NCBI GenBank assembly: GCA_018713725.1
Contig: DVOJ01000009.1
Coordinates: 1 to 37,288 of the forward strand
DNA length: 37,288 bases
Direction of reading: 5' to 3'
Origin: Candidatus Caccopulliclostridium gallistercoris
GTDB lineage: Bacteria; Bacillota; Clostridia; Christensenellales; UBA1242
The translations under genes and the position numbers were made by a program. Positions 23,818 to 31,225 of this stretch are shown here, in pieces; within the stretch, counting starts at the first letter, position 1, and each line of letters begins with the position of its first letter. Under the pieces are notes generated by a model that saw only the letters and a program-made list of their open reading frames with translations, did not search any database and was not told the DNA's origin.

Positions 23818-26100
23818 ATGAATAAATTATATAGTGTTTTAAAATATCTTGGCTACTTTGCGCTTTTATATATTCTTGCAGGGGCGGGAATAAACGGCGC
23901 CATATTTCCATTTGCCGTCGGGCTATTTTTAAGCCTTGTGTGGTGTGGAGAAAAATGCTACATATTAGCGCCGCTATTTATTGCAGCTACGCTACTTCAC
24001 GGGTTCAGCGTGCCAGCACTAATATCGTCTAGCTTTACCGCGCTTAGTATACTACTTATTACTGGCATACATTACAAATTAAAAAAGCAAGTAAAACTTT
24101 CGCTATACTTTGTTTACGCACTAATCAGCCAAATAGGTTTTGTGTTTAGTGAAGTTTATTTTAACAGCGCGGTTTTAACGACGTTTTTAAGCGTTGTGGG
24201 GAGCGTGTTATTTATGCAGTGTTGCAATCAAATTTTTAGCGCTATTTTAGTGCGCGGTTTTGCCTATAAGCTATCTAGCCTAGAAATAATTTCCGCTTGC
24301 GTGCTACTCGGCGCAATCTCTTGTGGGCTTACGGCATATAACTTTTGGGGTTTTGAACTCATCAAGCTTTTTGCCGTGTTTATGGTGCTATTTTCCGCCT
24401 ACACCTTCAATGTGTCCGCCACGCTTGTTGTAGGTATAACTATGGGCTTAGGTAGCTTACTTTTTGCAAATAATCCAGAGCTATTGGCGCCCTTTTCATT
24501 ATTTAGCTTAACCGCAGTAACCTTTAAAAGTAAATATAAGTTTATTCCAGCGCTGGCGCTAATTGCCGTAGACCTATGCCTTGGCTATTTTGTGGGCGTG
24601 TACTATTCCTATTCATATATAAGTGTAATTCCATGCGTGCTGGCGGCGGCAACCTTCCTATTTATTCCAAATAGAATATTAGAAAATGTTAGCGGGGTAA
24701 TATCTTCAAACTCCAATAGCGTGGCAATGCGAAACGTGGTAAATAGAAGCAGGGAAGGTTTAACGCGAAGGCTATATAACTTATCCGAAGTATTCGGAGA
24801 AATGGACTATGTGTTCCGCTCCATGATAAAGGGCGGCATGAGCAAGGAAGAAGTAAAGGAAATTCTTCTAGGAGAAATTAAAGAAAAGGTCTGCGCGGAT
24901 TGTAAAGAAAAAAATTATTGTCACAGAGTTTGCCAAGCGGAGACAGAAAAGGTGCTCTCAGAGCTTGTGAACTGCGCGTTAGAAAGGGGTAGAACAACGC
25001 TTTTAGACGTTCCAAGCCACTTAACTTCAAGGTGTTCAAGGGTAAGCAATTTGGTTAGCGTAATAAACAACTTAACGGCGCAGTATAAGCAATACGCAAG
25101 CTTTATGAACAATCTAGACGCCAGCCGCGTGCTAATTGCCGAGCAGCTTTCAGGGGTGTCTAAAATTATGAAAAATTTGGCGGGCGAAGTAAATAAAAAT
25201 GTCATTTTCGACGCAGGCAGAGAGAACACACTAATAGACGAGCTTACCTATAACAACATAGTTTGCGCTGATGCCGTAATTTACGAGCAGAACACAGACG
25301 TCACAAGTGCAACCCTAGTTGTTAGAAACGAAGATGCGGAAAAGGTTAAAATTCCAAGCATAGTAAGCAAAGTTTGCGGAAATAAAATGGTGGTAGCAGA
25401 CAGCGTCGCGTCGTCAAGGTCGGGCTACCGAGTGCTCACTTTAAAAACGGCGCCTAAATACGATGTTATCTTTGGCTCGTCCAGCTGCACCAAGGAAGGC
25501 TCGGAAAAGAGCGGAGATTGCTTCTCTTTAATAAGAATAGAGAACGATAAGTTCATGTTTGCACTCTGCGACGGCATGGGAAGCGGTGAAAAAGCGGAGA
25601 AAGCAAGCAGCCTAGCAATAGGGCTCATTGAAAATTTCTACAAGGCGGGCTTTGATAACGACATAATACTTTCCAGCGTAAACAAACTTTTAAGCTTAAA
25701 CAGGGAAGAAGTTTTTTCCGCGCTAGATATCTGCGTAATGGATTTAAAACAAGGCATAGCGGACTTTATAAAAATGGGTGCGCCAAATAGCTTTATCAAG
25801 CATGAAAGCGAAATTAGCATGGTAGAAAGCGGCGCTCTTCCGCTAGGCATAGTTCAAGATGCTCCGCCAGCAATAAATAAAACCGTTCTCTCTACCGGCG
25901 ACTACGTCTTTCTTTGCACTGACGGCATAACAGATAGCTTTGAAAGTAATGAAAAATTAAAAGAATTTATCAACAATCTTAAAGCCACAAATCCGCAAAC
26001 GCTAGCAGAAACGCTAGTGGAAAAGGCGGTGGAAAACAGCGGTGGTTCTGCGGGAGATGATATGACGGTGTTAGTTGCCAAAATCTTTGAAAAGGCATAA
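23818..26100 (+). CDS. spoIIE: Stage II sporulation protein E (PP2C phosphatase)
   Basis: A 760-residue membrane phosphatase. In spore formers it dephosphorylates SpoIIAA to activate sigma-F in the forespore and binds FtsZ. The first 290 residues contain about ten membrane helices. A central region has the SpoIIE cysteine cluster C-A-D-C...C-H-R-V-C (about 361-374). The C-terminal PP2C domain (about 535-760) shows L-C-D-G-M-G-S-G, C-T-D-G-I-T-D and A-G-D-D-M-T, the metal-binding aspartates. It is slightly shorter than the usual 800-830. No ribosome site precedes the ATG. Presence of this gene implies an ability, or recent ancestry, to sporulate. Confidence 0.9.
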   Translation: MNKLYSVLKYLGYFALLYILAGAGINGAIFPFAVGLFLSLVWCGEKCYILAPLFIAATLLHGFSVPALISSSFTALSILLITGIHYKLKKQVKLSLYFVYALISQIGFVFSEVYFNSAVLTTFLSVVGSVLFMQCCNQIFSAILVRGFAYKLSSLEIISACVLLGAISCGLTAYNFWGFELIKLFAVFMVLFSAYTFNVSATLVVGITMGLGSLLFANNPELLAPFSLFSLTAVTFKSKYKFIPALALIAVDLCLGYFVGVYYSYSYISVIPCVLAAATFLFIPNRILENVSGVISSNSNSVAMRNVVNRSREGLTRRLYNLSEVFGEMDYVFRSMIKGGMSKEEVKEILLGEIKEKVCADCKEKNYCHRVCQAETEKVLSELVNCALERGRTTLLDVPSHLTSRCSRVSNLVSVINNLTAQYKQYASFMNNLDASRVLIAEQLSGVSKIMKNLAGEVNKNVIFDAGRENTLIDELTYNNIVCADAVIYEQNTDVTSATLVVRNEDAEKVKIPSIVSKVCGNKMVVADSVASSRSGYRVLTLKTAPKYDVIFGSSSCTKEGSEKSGDCFSLIRIENDKFMFALCDGMGSGEKAEKASSLAIGLIENFYKAGFDNDIILSSVNKLLSLNREEVFSALDICVMDLKQGIADFIKMGAPNSFIKHESEISMVESGALPLGIVQDAPPAINKTVLSTGDYVFLCTDGITDSFESNEKLKEFINNLKATNPQTLAETLVEKAVENSGGSAGDDMTVLVAKIFEKA

Positions 26101-26130
26101 AAGCGGCGCATAGCTGTGTTTCTGTCAAGC

Positions 26131-26440
26131 GGTGTCAGACGGTCACGTACATTTTGGTACGCTTCCGCCTGACCCCACTTGCCGAGCCTTGCTCTGCTTG
26201 CTTTTATGCCTTTTCAATGCGTTTCTACTATGCCGAGCCTTGCTGGGCTCGCTTTATTGCCGTTTAGGTTATTCCCGCTTGGGCGCACTTGCCGAGCCTT
26301 GTCTTGCTCGCTTTTCTGCCGTTTAGGTCTTGTCTAGCCTGACCCCACTTGCCGAGCCTTGCTCTGCTTGCTTTTATGCCTTTTCAATGCGTTTCTACTA
26401 TGTCGAGCCTTGCTGAGCTCGCTTTATTGCCGTTTAGGTA
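26131..26440. repeat. Tandem CGAGCCTTGC repeat block
   Basis: Five copies of a core (TGCCGAGCCTTG, a variable stretch, GCTTTTATGCC or similar) start at 26180, 26231, 26290, 26350 and 26401. A 103-bp stretch (26167-26269) is repeated at 26337-26439 with two mismatches, period 170. Before the block, 26134-26174 folds as a hairpin (CGTAC/GTACG core) with no T run. Single CGAGCCTTGC copies occur at 141 and 28979. An open frame at 26132-26326 here encodes low-complexity Cys/Leu/Arg sequence and is not a gene. Confidence 0.8.
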
Positions 26441-26457
26441 AGATTTATAATAAACGC

Positions 26458-26663
26458 AAAAGAGTAAAAAATTTTTTTTATTCTTCGAAGGAATAACTTC
26501 GCACGAGAGTACCGACCAAACTCCCAAGCGAAGCTGGAGTTTGCGTTTGGTCGGTATTAAGAAAAATTTCAAGCGTTCGCGGCGTGCTTTTGCGATAGCA
26601 AAACCGCCATAAGCACAGAAATTTTTCTATGGAGAAATCTCAGCCTTTAATTAATACTCTTTT
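26458..26663. repeat. 206-bp element of nested hairpins
   Basis: Outer arms AAAAGAGTA (26458-26466) and TACTCTTTT (26655-26663) enclose three further stems: ACCGACCAAAC/GTTTGGTCGGT (26511-26521, 26545-26555) with AAACTCC/GGAGTTT nested; AGAAAAATTTC/GAAATTTTTCT (26560-26570, 26618-26628); and inside that GGCG/CGCC with TTTTGC/GCAAAA (26581-26608). No gene is visible. It resembles a non-autonomous mobile element or a structured RNA. Confidence 0.6.
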
Positions 26664-26686
26664 TCAAAAAAAATCTAAATTAAATA

Positions 26687-26715
26687 TTCACAAAACCATA
26701 AATTCATGATAAAAT
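26687..26715 (+). promoter_or_regulatory. Promoter of the HAD hydrolase gene
   Basis: TTCACA (26687-26692), 17 nt, TAAAAT (26710-26715) preceded by TGA (extended -10). The start would be near 26722, on the AAGGAG of the ATG at 26735. Confidence 0.65.
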
Positions 26716-26734
26716 GCTTAAAAAGGAGACAAGC

Positions 26735-27559
26735 ATGGTAAAAGTAGCATTTATGTACGATTTCGACGATACACTTATAGACGGTACGTCAGAAATGGCA
26801 ATAACTAAAAATGTTTTAGGAATTTCCACGCCAAACGATTGGTGGGCAAAAGTAAACGCCTTTGGCGCGAAACACAACATGGACCCAATTTTAGCAACAC
26901 TCTACTGTTTTAAAACGGAGCTTGAAAAGAAGGGGATTAAGGTAACTAGGGATTTTTTTAATAGTTATGGCAAAACTGTAAAATTTTTTGAAGGCGTTAC
27001 AACGTGGTTCGATAGAATAAACGCCTATGCAAAAACGTTAAACATAGAAATAGACCACTATGTAATTTCAAGCGGGCTTCGCGAAATAATGGAAGCCACG
27101 GAAATTGCACCGCACTTAAAAAAGATATTCGGCTGCTGCTATGTGTACGATGAAAGTGGCAACGCGATTTGGCCAGCGCATTCAGTGAACTACACCAACA
27201 AAACGCAGTTTATGTATAGAATAAGAAAGGGCTTCACTGAAAACTTGTCCGATTTTGGCGACGTAAACGAGTATATTAAAGATAAAAGCAAGGTTATCCC
27301 ATACGAGCGCATGGTATATTTTGGCGACGGCATCACTGACGTGCCTTGCATGAAAATACTCACCATGTATAACGGCAATTCCGTTTGCGTATATAAGGGA
27401 AATAACGAGCAATCTAAAAAGGAAGCCCGCAAGCTTTACCTAGATAGGCGTGTAAACAGCTATGCGCCAGCAGATTACCGCGACGGCTCCCAGCTCGATC
27501 ACATAGCCAAACACATTTTAAGAAAAATAGCTTCCTACATAGACGAGCCAGAGAAATAA
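26735..27559 (+). CDS. HAD-family hydrolase
   Basis: A 274-residue soluble phosphatase-like enzyme. The ATG at 26735 has AAGGAG (26723-26728) six nt upstream; an ATG at 26714 lies inside the -10 box. Motif I is D-F-D-D-T-L (Asp9, Asp11), motif II V-I-S-S-G, motif III Lys in N-K-T-Q-F, and motif IV Y-F-G-D-G-I-T-D-V-P-C. The long cap (about 20-105) holds W-W-A-K and other aromatic residues. It belongs to the same broad branch as the protein at 14224 but is not a close paralog. Substrate unknown. Single-gene unit with its own promoter and terminator. Confidence 0.82.
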   Translation: MVKVAFMYDFDDTLIDGTSEMAITKNVLGISTPNDWWAKVNAFGAKHNMDPILATLYCFKTELEKKGIKVTRDFFNSYGKTVKFFEGVTTWFDRINAYAKTLNIEIDHYVISSGLREIMEATEIAPHLKKIFGCCYVYDESGNAIWPAHSVNYTNKTQFMYRIRKGFTENLSDFGDVNEYIKDKSKVIPYERMVYFGDGITDVPCMKILTMYNGNSVCVYKGNNEQSKKEARKLYLDRRVNSYAPADYRDGSQLDHIAKHILRKIASYIDEPEK

Positions 27560-27575
27560 TAAAGATTTATAACTA

Positions 27576-27606
27576 AAATGCCTAGCTTCGTGCTTGGCAT
27601 TTTTTT
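27576..27606 (+). terminator. Terminator after the HAD hydrolase gene
   Basis: AATGCCTAGC (27577-27586) pairs with GCTTGGCATT (27592-27601) with one T-T mismatch, then a T run to 27606. Confidence 0.85.
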
Positions 27607-27630
27607 AACTATAAATTTAGCTAGCCCAGC

Positions 27631-27740
27631 TTTCGTCATTTTGGCCATAAAAAAATGTGGTAATACTTAAATTAAAGTTAAAGCTAGATGAAAACTCAGA
27701 AAATATATAAAAGCTAGTTGAGAAATCTTAGCTGCTTATT
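27631..27740. repeat. Worn copy of the TCGTCATTT repeat
   Basis: Bases 27631-27690 align with 20438-20491: CGTCATTT-G-CC, an A-rich spacer, then ACTTAAATTAAAG-TAA-GCTAG. It ends with GAGAAATCTTAGCTGC (27720-27735), similar to ends at 26632 and, inverted, at 20290. The rest of 27610-27780 shows no gene. Confidence 0.5.
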
Positions 27741-27779
27741 GTAGTAATAAATTTATTTTTAATTTTATTTCTTTTTGTT

Positions 27780-27809
27780 TTGTTTTTTGAATAAAATATG
27801 TAATAATAT
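27780..27809 (+). promoter_or_regulatory. Possible promoter before the cloverleaf leader
   Basis: TTGTTT (27780-27785), 18 nt, TAATAT (27804-27809). The start would be near 27816, a few bases before the structured leader at 27821. Other hexamers in this AT-rich stretch are possible. Confidence 0.35.
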
Positions 27810-27820
27810 TCTATAAATAA

Positions 27821-27893
27821 CGCGGAAAGCCTTGCGGAGCAAGGAAAAAGCGCAGCTTTTTAAAATTTTGCAGGGCAAAATTTGCTTTCCGCG
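27821..27893 (+). ncRNA. 73-nt cloverleaf-shaped structured leader
   Basis: The closing stem pairs CGCGGAAAGC (27821-27830) with GCTTTCCGCG (27884-27893), 10 of 10. Inside, three hairpins lie end to end: CTTGC/GCAAG (27831-27835, 27839-27843, loop GGA), AAAAAGC/GCTTTTT (27845-27851, 27855-27861, loop GCA) and AAATTTTGC/GCAAAATTT (27863-27871, 27875-27883, loop AGG). Only 27844 and 27862 are unpaired at the junction. It stands 7 nt before AAAGGAG (27901-27907) and 18 nt before the ATG at 27912. It could act as an RNA leader or as a DNA cruciform. It is not a tRNA. Confidence 0.6.
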
Positions 27894-27911
27894 GAGTGTT
27901 AAAGGAGATTT

Positions 27912-28832
27912 ATGAGTTTTTTTGACCTTTTTAAAGAAAAAATTACAGAACCAACCGCACATGAAGCAGAAGACAACCTTCTTCTTAGCGAAGGCGCACA
28001 TGTGCTTATAGATTGCAAAAACGTAAGCCTAACGGGCAGCGCCATAGTTTTAGAAAGCACAAATTCCGATTATATTGAAGTTGCAGGCCGCTCCAAAATT
28101 CAAATAATGAACTCGGGTTCTATTAGAACGCTTGGCGGCAAGGCGAAAATTGGGCTTATTAAAACGGGTTCAATTTATATGGTAAAGGATAAAACTAATA
28201 TCACCACCATAAACGACGCACACATAGACTACGTTAAAGGTAAAGCCAAAATTGGCACTTTTAACAAGGGTAGCATTAAGTTTATAGACGACAAGGCGGA
28301 AATTTCCACTATAAACAACGCGGAAATTATGTTCATTAGAAATGATGCAAAAATTGGCACTATGATAAACGGCAGCATAATAGGCATGCTTGATAGAACG
28401 AACATAGCAACGCTTATGAACGGCAATATTGGCTATATGCTAAATAAGGCTAGTGTTGGCACAATGAACATGGGTGAAGTTGGCGAACTTTGCGACGGCG
28501 CAGAAATCAACACTCAGAACGATGGTAACGTAAACTTCATGATGGGCAGCGCCATAGTTTATCAGCAAATTGGCGGAAAAATTAAATCTAAGAGCGGTAA
28601 TTCTATTGTTATCTACACGCAAAAAAAAGAAAGGTTGTCGCTTATAGCTAAGGAAAGTGTGGAAAAGGATATTAAAGAAGAGCTTGAAGTAGAAAAACCT
28701 AAAAAGCATAACAAGAAAAAGCAAGAAACAGAAGACAAATCAACTGAGCAAATAGAAATGGAAGAACTTGTTGAAGACAAAGAAGCCCCGGAAGTGATAG
28801 AAGTGGAGATAGAAGAACCTAAGGAAGACTAA
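27912..28832 (+). CDS. 17-residue-repeat beta-solenoid protein with acidic tail
   Basis: A 306-residue protein with no signal peptide. From about residue 74 to 240 it is built of ten 17-residue repeats with the pattern G/D-K-A-K/E-I-x-T-I/M-x-N-G-S-I-x-F-I-x. The regular Ile, Gly and Asn positions are those of a narrow beta-helix. The residues before (about 25-73) look like irregular versions of the repeat. The last 65 residues are a disordered, charged tail: Lys-rich (K-K-H-N-K-K-K), then almost all Glu and Val/Ile. It could be a polymer-forming or scaffold protein; bactofilins are also narrow beta-helices but use different repeats. The function is unknown. AAAGGAG precedes the ATG directly after the cloverleaf leader. 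Confidence 0.78.
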   Translation: MSFFDLFKEKITEPTAHEAEDNLLLSEGAHVLIDCKNVSLTGSAIVLESTNSDYIEVAGRSKIQIMNSGSIRTLGGKAKIGLIKTGSIYMVKDKTNITTINDAHIDYVKGKAKIGTFNKGSIKFIDDKAEISTINNAEIMFIRNDAKIGTMINGSIIGMLDRTNIATLMNGNIGYMLNKASVGTMNMGEVGELCDGAEINTQNDGNVNFMMGSAIVYQQIGGKIKSKSGNSIVIYTQKKERLSLIAKESVEKDIKEELEVEKPKKHNKKKQETEDKSTEQIEMEELVEDKEAPEVIEVEIEEPKED

Positions 28833-28861
28833 AGCTACATTTTTTAAAAAACAAGCTACTT

Positions 28862-29011
28862 AGACTGTTGAAAAACTGCGCGAACGAAAAATTTTTAAAA
28901 TTTTTCTTGCTGCGTTTACTGTAAAACGCCTAAAAACAGTCATTTAGGTCACTAAACTCCTGCTTTTAGGCATTTTCCGAGCCTTGCCTCGCTCGGTTAA
29001 ATGAACAGTCT
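28862..29011. repeat. 150-bp interspersed repeat with 8-bp inverted ends
   Basis: AGACTGTT (28862-28869) and AACAGTCT (29004-29011) bound a unit that contains a palindrome (GAAAAATTTTTAAAATTTTTC), the module GCTGCGTTTACTGTAAAACGCCTAAAAA and ACTAAACTCCTGC shared with the window ends, and a CGAGCCTTGC module. It fills the space between the solenoid gene and its presumed terminator. Confidence 0.65.
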
Positions 29012-29035
29012 TATTTATTATTTGTCTACAAATTG

Positions 29036-29059
29036 AGCATGCATTTGGCATGCTTTTTT
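29036..29059 (+). terminator. Terminator before the HExNH operon
   Basis: AGCATGC (29036-29042) pairs with GCATGCT (29048-29054), followed by T residues to 29059. It lies 200 nt after the solenoid stop, beyond the inserted repeat, and is probably that gene's original terminator pushed away. Confidence 0.8.
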
Positions 29060-29069
29060 ATTTTTACTA

Positions 29070-29098
29070 TTGAAAAAGTGAAAAAGGTATGATACACT
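29070..29098 (+). promoter_or_regulatory. Promoter of the HExNH operon
   Basis: TTGAAA (29070-29075), 17 nt, TACACT (29093-29098) preceded by TGA. The extended -10 is identical to that of metG. The start would be near 29105. Confidence 0.65.
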
Positions 29099-29119
29099 CT
29101 TAATAACAAGAGGGTGAAT

Positions 29120-30868
29120 ATGTTAAGTTATATTGTAGACGGTGTTGACGTTTTTAATCCAATAGAAGGTAAGCTAGATAGGCTTATAGAGTATTTTGTG
29201 GATTTTTATGGAGAAGAGAATAGAGAAAAGATAACATCCAGGCTAAAAAATACTACATACTTTTTTACGGGAGAAATCGGCGCAACCGTGGAGCATACCA
29301 CTTTAAACGATTTAGAAGAATATTTCAATAAAAAGAAAGCCGTGGTGGCTGAAAATTTGTTTAAAGAGCTTGGCGTTGAAAGTTTAGAAAATGTTTCATA
29401 TTTTAGGTTAAGTAAGGAACCTTTTGTAGAGCTCGCCAAAGTAGTAAAAGATTTTAAAAATAATGATACAGAAAAATACGTAAAAAAAGAAGAAAAACTT
29501 TTAAATTTATTCGTATTTTTAAATTTTTGCAATCTTTTAGATGAAAATGGCGAATTTGACGAATACATAGAAAAAGGTGTAAAAACCTTTAATGATAAAG
29601 AAACTTATACAAAAATTGCAAATTTAATAATAAAAGCAAATAATTTATGGAATGAAAAATTTAAAAAAGAATATTTAAATATTGCTAAAGAAGAAAATAA
29701 GGCGAAAAAATTTTTTGAGGATTTAGAAGAAAACGCTAAAAAAATTGCTGACCATTATAACGATTTAATTATTGATTTAATTACAAATTATTTTATTAAT
29801 GTTAAAAATTTTACTGAGGAAGAACTTAATAAACTTGATGAAGACAAGCTTTTAGAATATGTAGATACATTTTGCGACATTTTAGAAAAAAACGAAAAAT
29901 TTATTACGAATTATGATATTAATAAAAGAATTAAATTATTTAAGTTTTTAGGTTTCGACCATGGAAACGATTATAACGAATATTTAAAAGATGAAAAATT
30001 AAAAGAAATTTTAAATGATGATAAAATAACAGAATCTTATTATATATTACTTAATAATGCTTTTTCTGAACATTCAATGTTTAACATATTTTATAACGAT
30101 GTAATAGATAGGCTTAATAAAGATGGAATAGATGAAAATAAAAATGATTTATATGTACCTGTTTACAGATACGTTATGGAATTGAGCAATGACGCTGCTT
30201 GGACGTATTTATTTAACAAGGTGAAAACTGATAAAATACGCTATATTTGTGCTTGTACAAACTATTTTAGTTTATCTACGCAAGTTTTAATACACGAGCA
30301 GAATCATATAGTATCTTGGGGTAAATTTTTTAAGGATAAAAAAATAGTTAATGAAAAGCTAGGGGTAATGGGTAAACTTTTAATAGATTCGCCAAGACTA
30401 TTACTTAACGAAGTTATTACAGATTATTTTGCTTTAAAAATATATGAAAAATGTAAAAAGGATAATTTTGAAGTTGGGGCTATTGGCTATAAACCTTCCG
30501 GCTATTCAAAGATGTTTATGCTTTTAAAAGGCTTTATTGAAGAAAACATGCAAACATTAAAAGAATGCTTTATTTCAGACGAGCCCAATATGATAATAGA
30601 AAAATTTGGCAAAAATAACGTAAAATTATTGACAACGGCGTTAAATAACTTTAATAAATTAGAATGGGAAGAAGTAGATGAGGCAATAAAGGAAATTAAA
30701 AAAAGAAAAGATTTAACAACCCCGCTTTCACAAAACGCAGAAATAGTTTTAAACGCCTTTAATAACGTTAGAAAAGTAAGGCAAAATTTAAAGCAAAACA
30801 ATGCTATTAAAACAGAAGATAAAAAAAGCAAAAATTCTAGTCAAATAGTTGAAGAACTTTTAAAATAA
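29120..30868 (+). CDS. HExxH metallopeptidase-like protein, paralog 1
   Basis: A 582-residue protein with no signal peptide or membrane helix, so probably cytoplasmic. The ATG at 29120 has AGAGGGTG upstream; the GTG two codons earlier lies in that site. A conserved start (D-G-V-D-V-F-N-P-I-E-G-K-L-D, about 7-20, then Y-F-V-D-F-Y-G-E and K-N-T-T-Y-F-F) is shared with both downstream paralogs. A long helical, Lys/Glu-rich middle follows, with a D-H-G-N-D-Y motif near 280. The candidate zinc site is H-E-Q-N-H at 392-396 preceded by a Y-I-C-A-C strand, with the third ligand likely Glu431 in L-N-E-V-I-T-D-Y, 35 residues later, a gluzincin-like layout. Substrate and family unknown. It is more AT-rich than its neighbours. 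Confidence 0.78.
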   Translation: MLSYIVDGVDVFNPIEGKLDRLIEYFVDFYGEENREKITSRLKNTTYFFTGEIGATVEHTTLNDLEEYFNKKKAVVAENLFKELGVESLENVSYFRLSKEPFVELAKVVKDFKNNDTEKYVKKEEKLLNLFVFLNFCNLLDENGEFDEYIEKGVKTFNDKETYTKIANLIIKANNLWNEKFKKEYLNIAKEENKAKKFFEDLEENAKKIADHYNDLIIDLITNYFINVKNFTEEELNKLDEDKLLEYVDTFCDILEKNEKFITNYDINKRIKLFKFLGFDHGNDYNEYLKDEKLKEILNDDKITESYYILLNNAFSEHSMFNIFYNDVIDRLNKDGIDENKNDLYVPVYRYVMELSNDAAWTYLFNKVKTDKIRYICACTNYFSLSTQVLIHEQNHIVSWGKFFKDKKIVNEKLGVMGKLLIDSPRLLLNEVITDYFALKIYEKCKKDNFEVGAIGYKPSGYSKMFMLLKGFIEENMQTLKECFISDEPNMIIEKFGKNNVKLLTTALNNFNKLEWEEVDEAIKEIKKRKDLTTPLSQNAEIVLNAFNNVRKVRQNLKQNNAIKTEDKKSKNSSQIVEELLK

Positions 30869-30873
30869 TTGAT

Positions 30874-30914
30874 TTTTACTAAAAAAATAGTAAAATAATT
30901 AAAATTTAAGGAGT
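30874..30914 (+). promoter_or_regulatory. Internal hairpin or weak promoter before the small gene
   Basis: TTTTACTA (30874-30881) pairs with TAGTAAAA (30888-30895) around six A residues; there is no T run after it. The same stretch offers TTGATT (30869-30874), 16 nt, TAAAAT (30891-30896). AAGGAG (30908-30913) then serves the gene at 30920. The hairpin could protect or cut the operon mRNA, or the region could be a second promoter. Confidence 0.3.
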
Positions 30915-30919
30915 TATTT

Positions 30920-31225
30920 ATGCAAATATCAATAATTTTAACAAATTTAAGGGGCAATACAAAAATTCTTTTAGACGACGAAAAAAAGAGTTGCACGGTA
31001 AACGGGGAAGAAAAAAACGTTAATGTAGATAAAGTTGCTAGCCGCCTTTTAAGAATAGTATCATCTTGGGAAGATAGCTACATTAACCCGCTTATTATAG
31101 ACGGACTAACCTATGAAGTTAAAATTATAAAAGATGGGAAGACGTACACTTACTATGGAAGTAACGAATTTCCTAAAAATTTCCATCAGTTTACTGCTCT
31201 CATTAACGAGGTGATGAATGATTAA
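30920..31225 (+). CDS. Small protein within the HExNH operon
   Basis: A 101-residue soluble protein of no named family that I can identify. The first half has an I-L-T-N-L-R-G-N-T-K-I-L strand, a charged turn and V-D-K-V-A-S-R-L-L-R-I-V, a likely helix. The second half reads L-I-I-D-G-L-T-Y-E-V-K-I, D-G-K-T-Y-T-Y-Y-G-S-N-E-F-P-K-N-F, then F-T-A-L-I-N-E-V, a mixed beta sheet ending in a helix. AAGGAG is 6 nt upstream and the stop overlaps the next start by 8 nt, so it is translated together with paralog 2. Sitting between two copies of the protease-like gene, it may be a partner, inhibitor or substrate; this is only inference. Confidence 0.75.
   Translation: MQISIILTNLRGNTKILLDDEKKSCTVNGEEKNVNVDKVASRLLRIVSSWEDSYINPLIIDGLTYEVKIIKDGKTYTYYGSNEFPKNFHQFTALINEVMND

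Noticed and set aside
26132..26326. 64-residue Cys/Leu-rich open frame
   Set aside because: It lies wholly in the tandem repeats and has no ribosome site; its periodic C-R-A-L-L motif just translates the DNA repeat.
26167..26440. CRISPR array
   Set aside because: Repeat starts are spaced 51, 59, 60 and 51 bp, the intervening sequence is itself repeated, and no cas gene is near.
27821..27893. The cloverleaf as a tRNA gene
   Set aside because: The length fits, but there is no T-loop (TTCGA), no D-loop, no 7-nt anticodon loop and no CCA; all loops are 3 nt.
30874..30895. Rho-independent terminator between paralog 1 and the small gene
   Set aside because: The hairpin has an A-rich loop and no T run on its 3' side; it cannot be a standard terminator on the plus strand.
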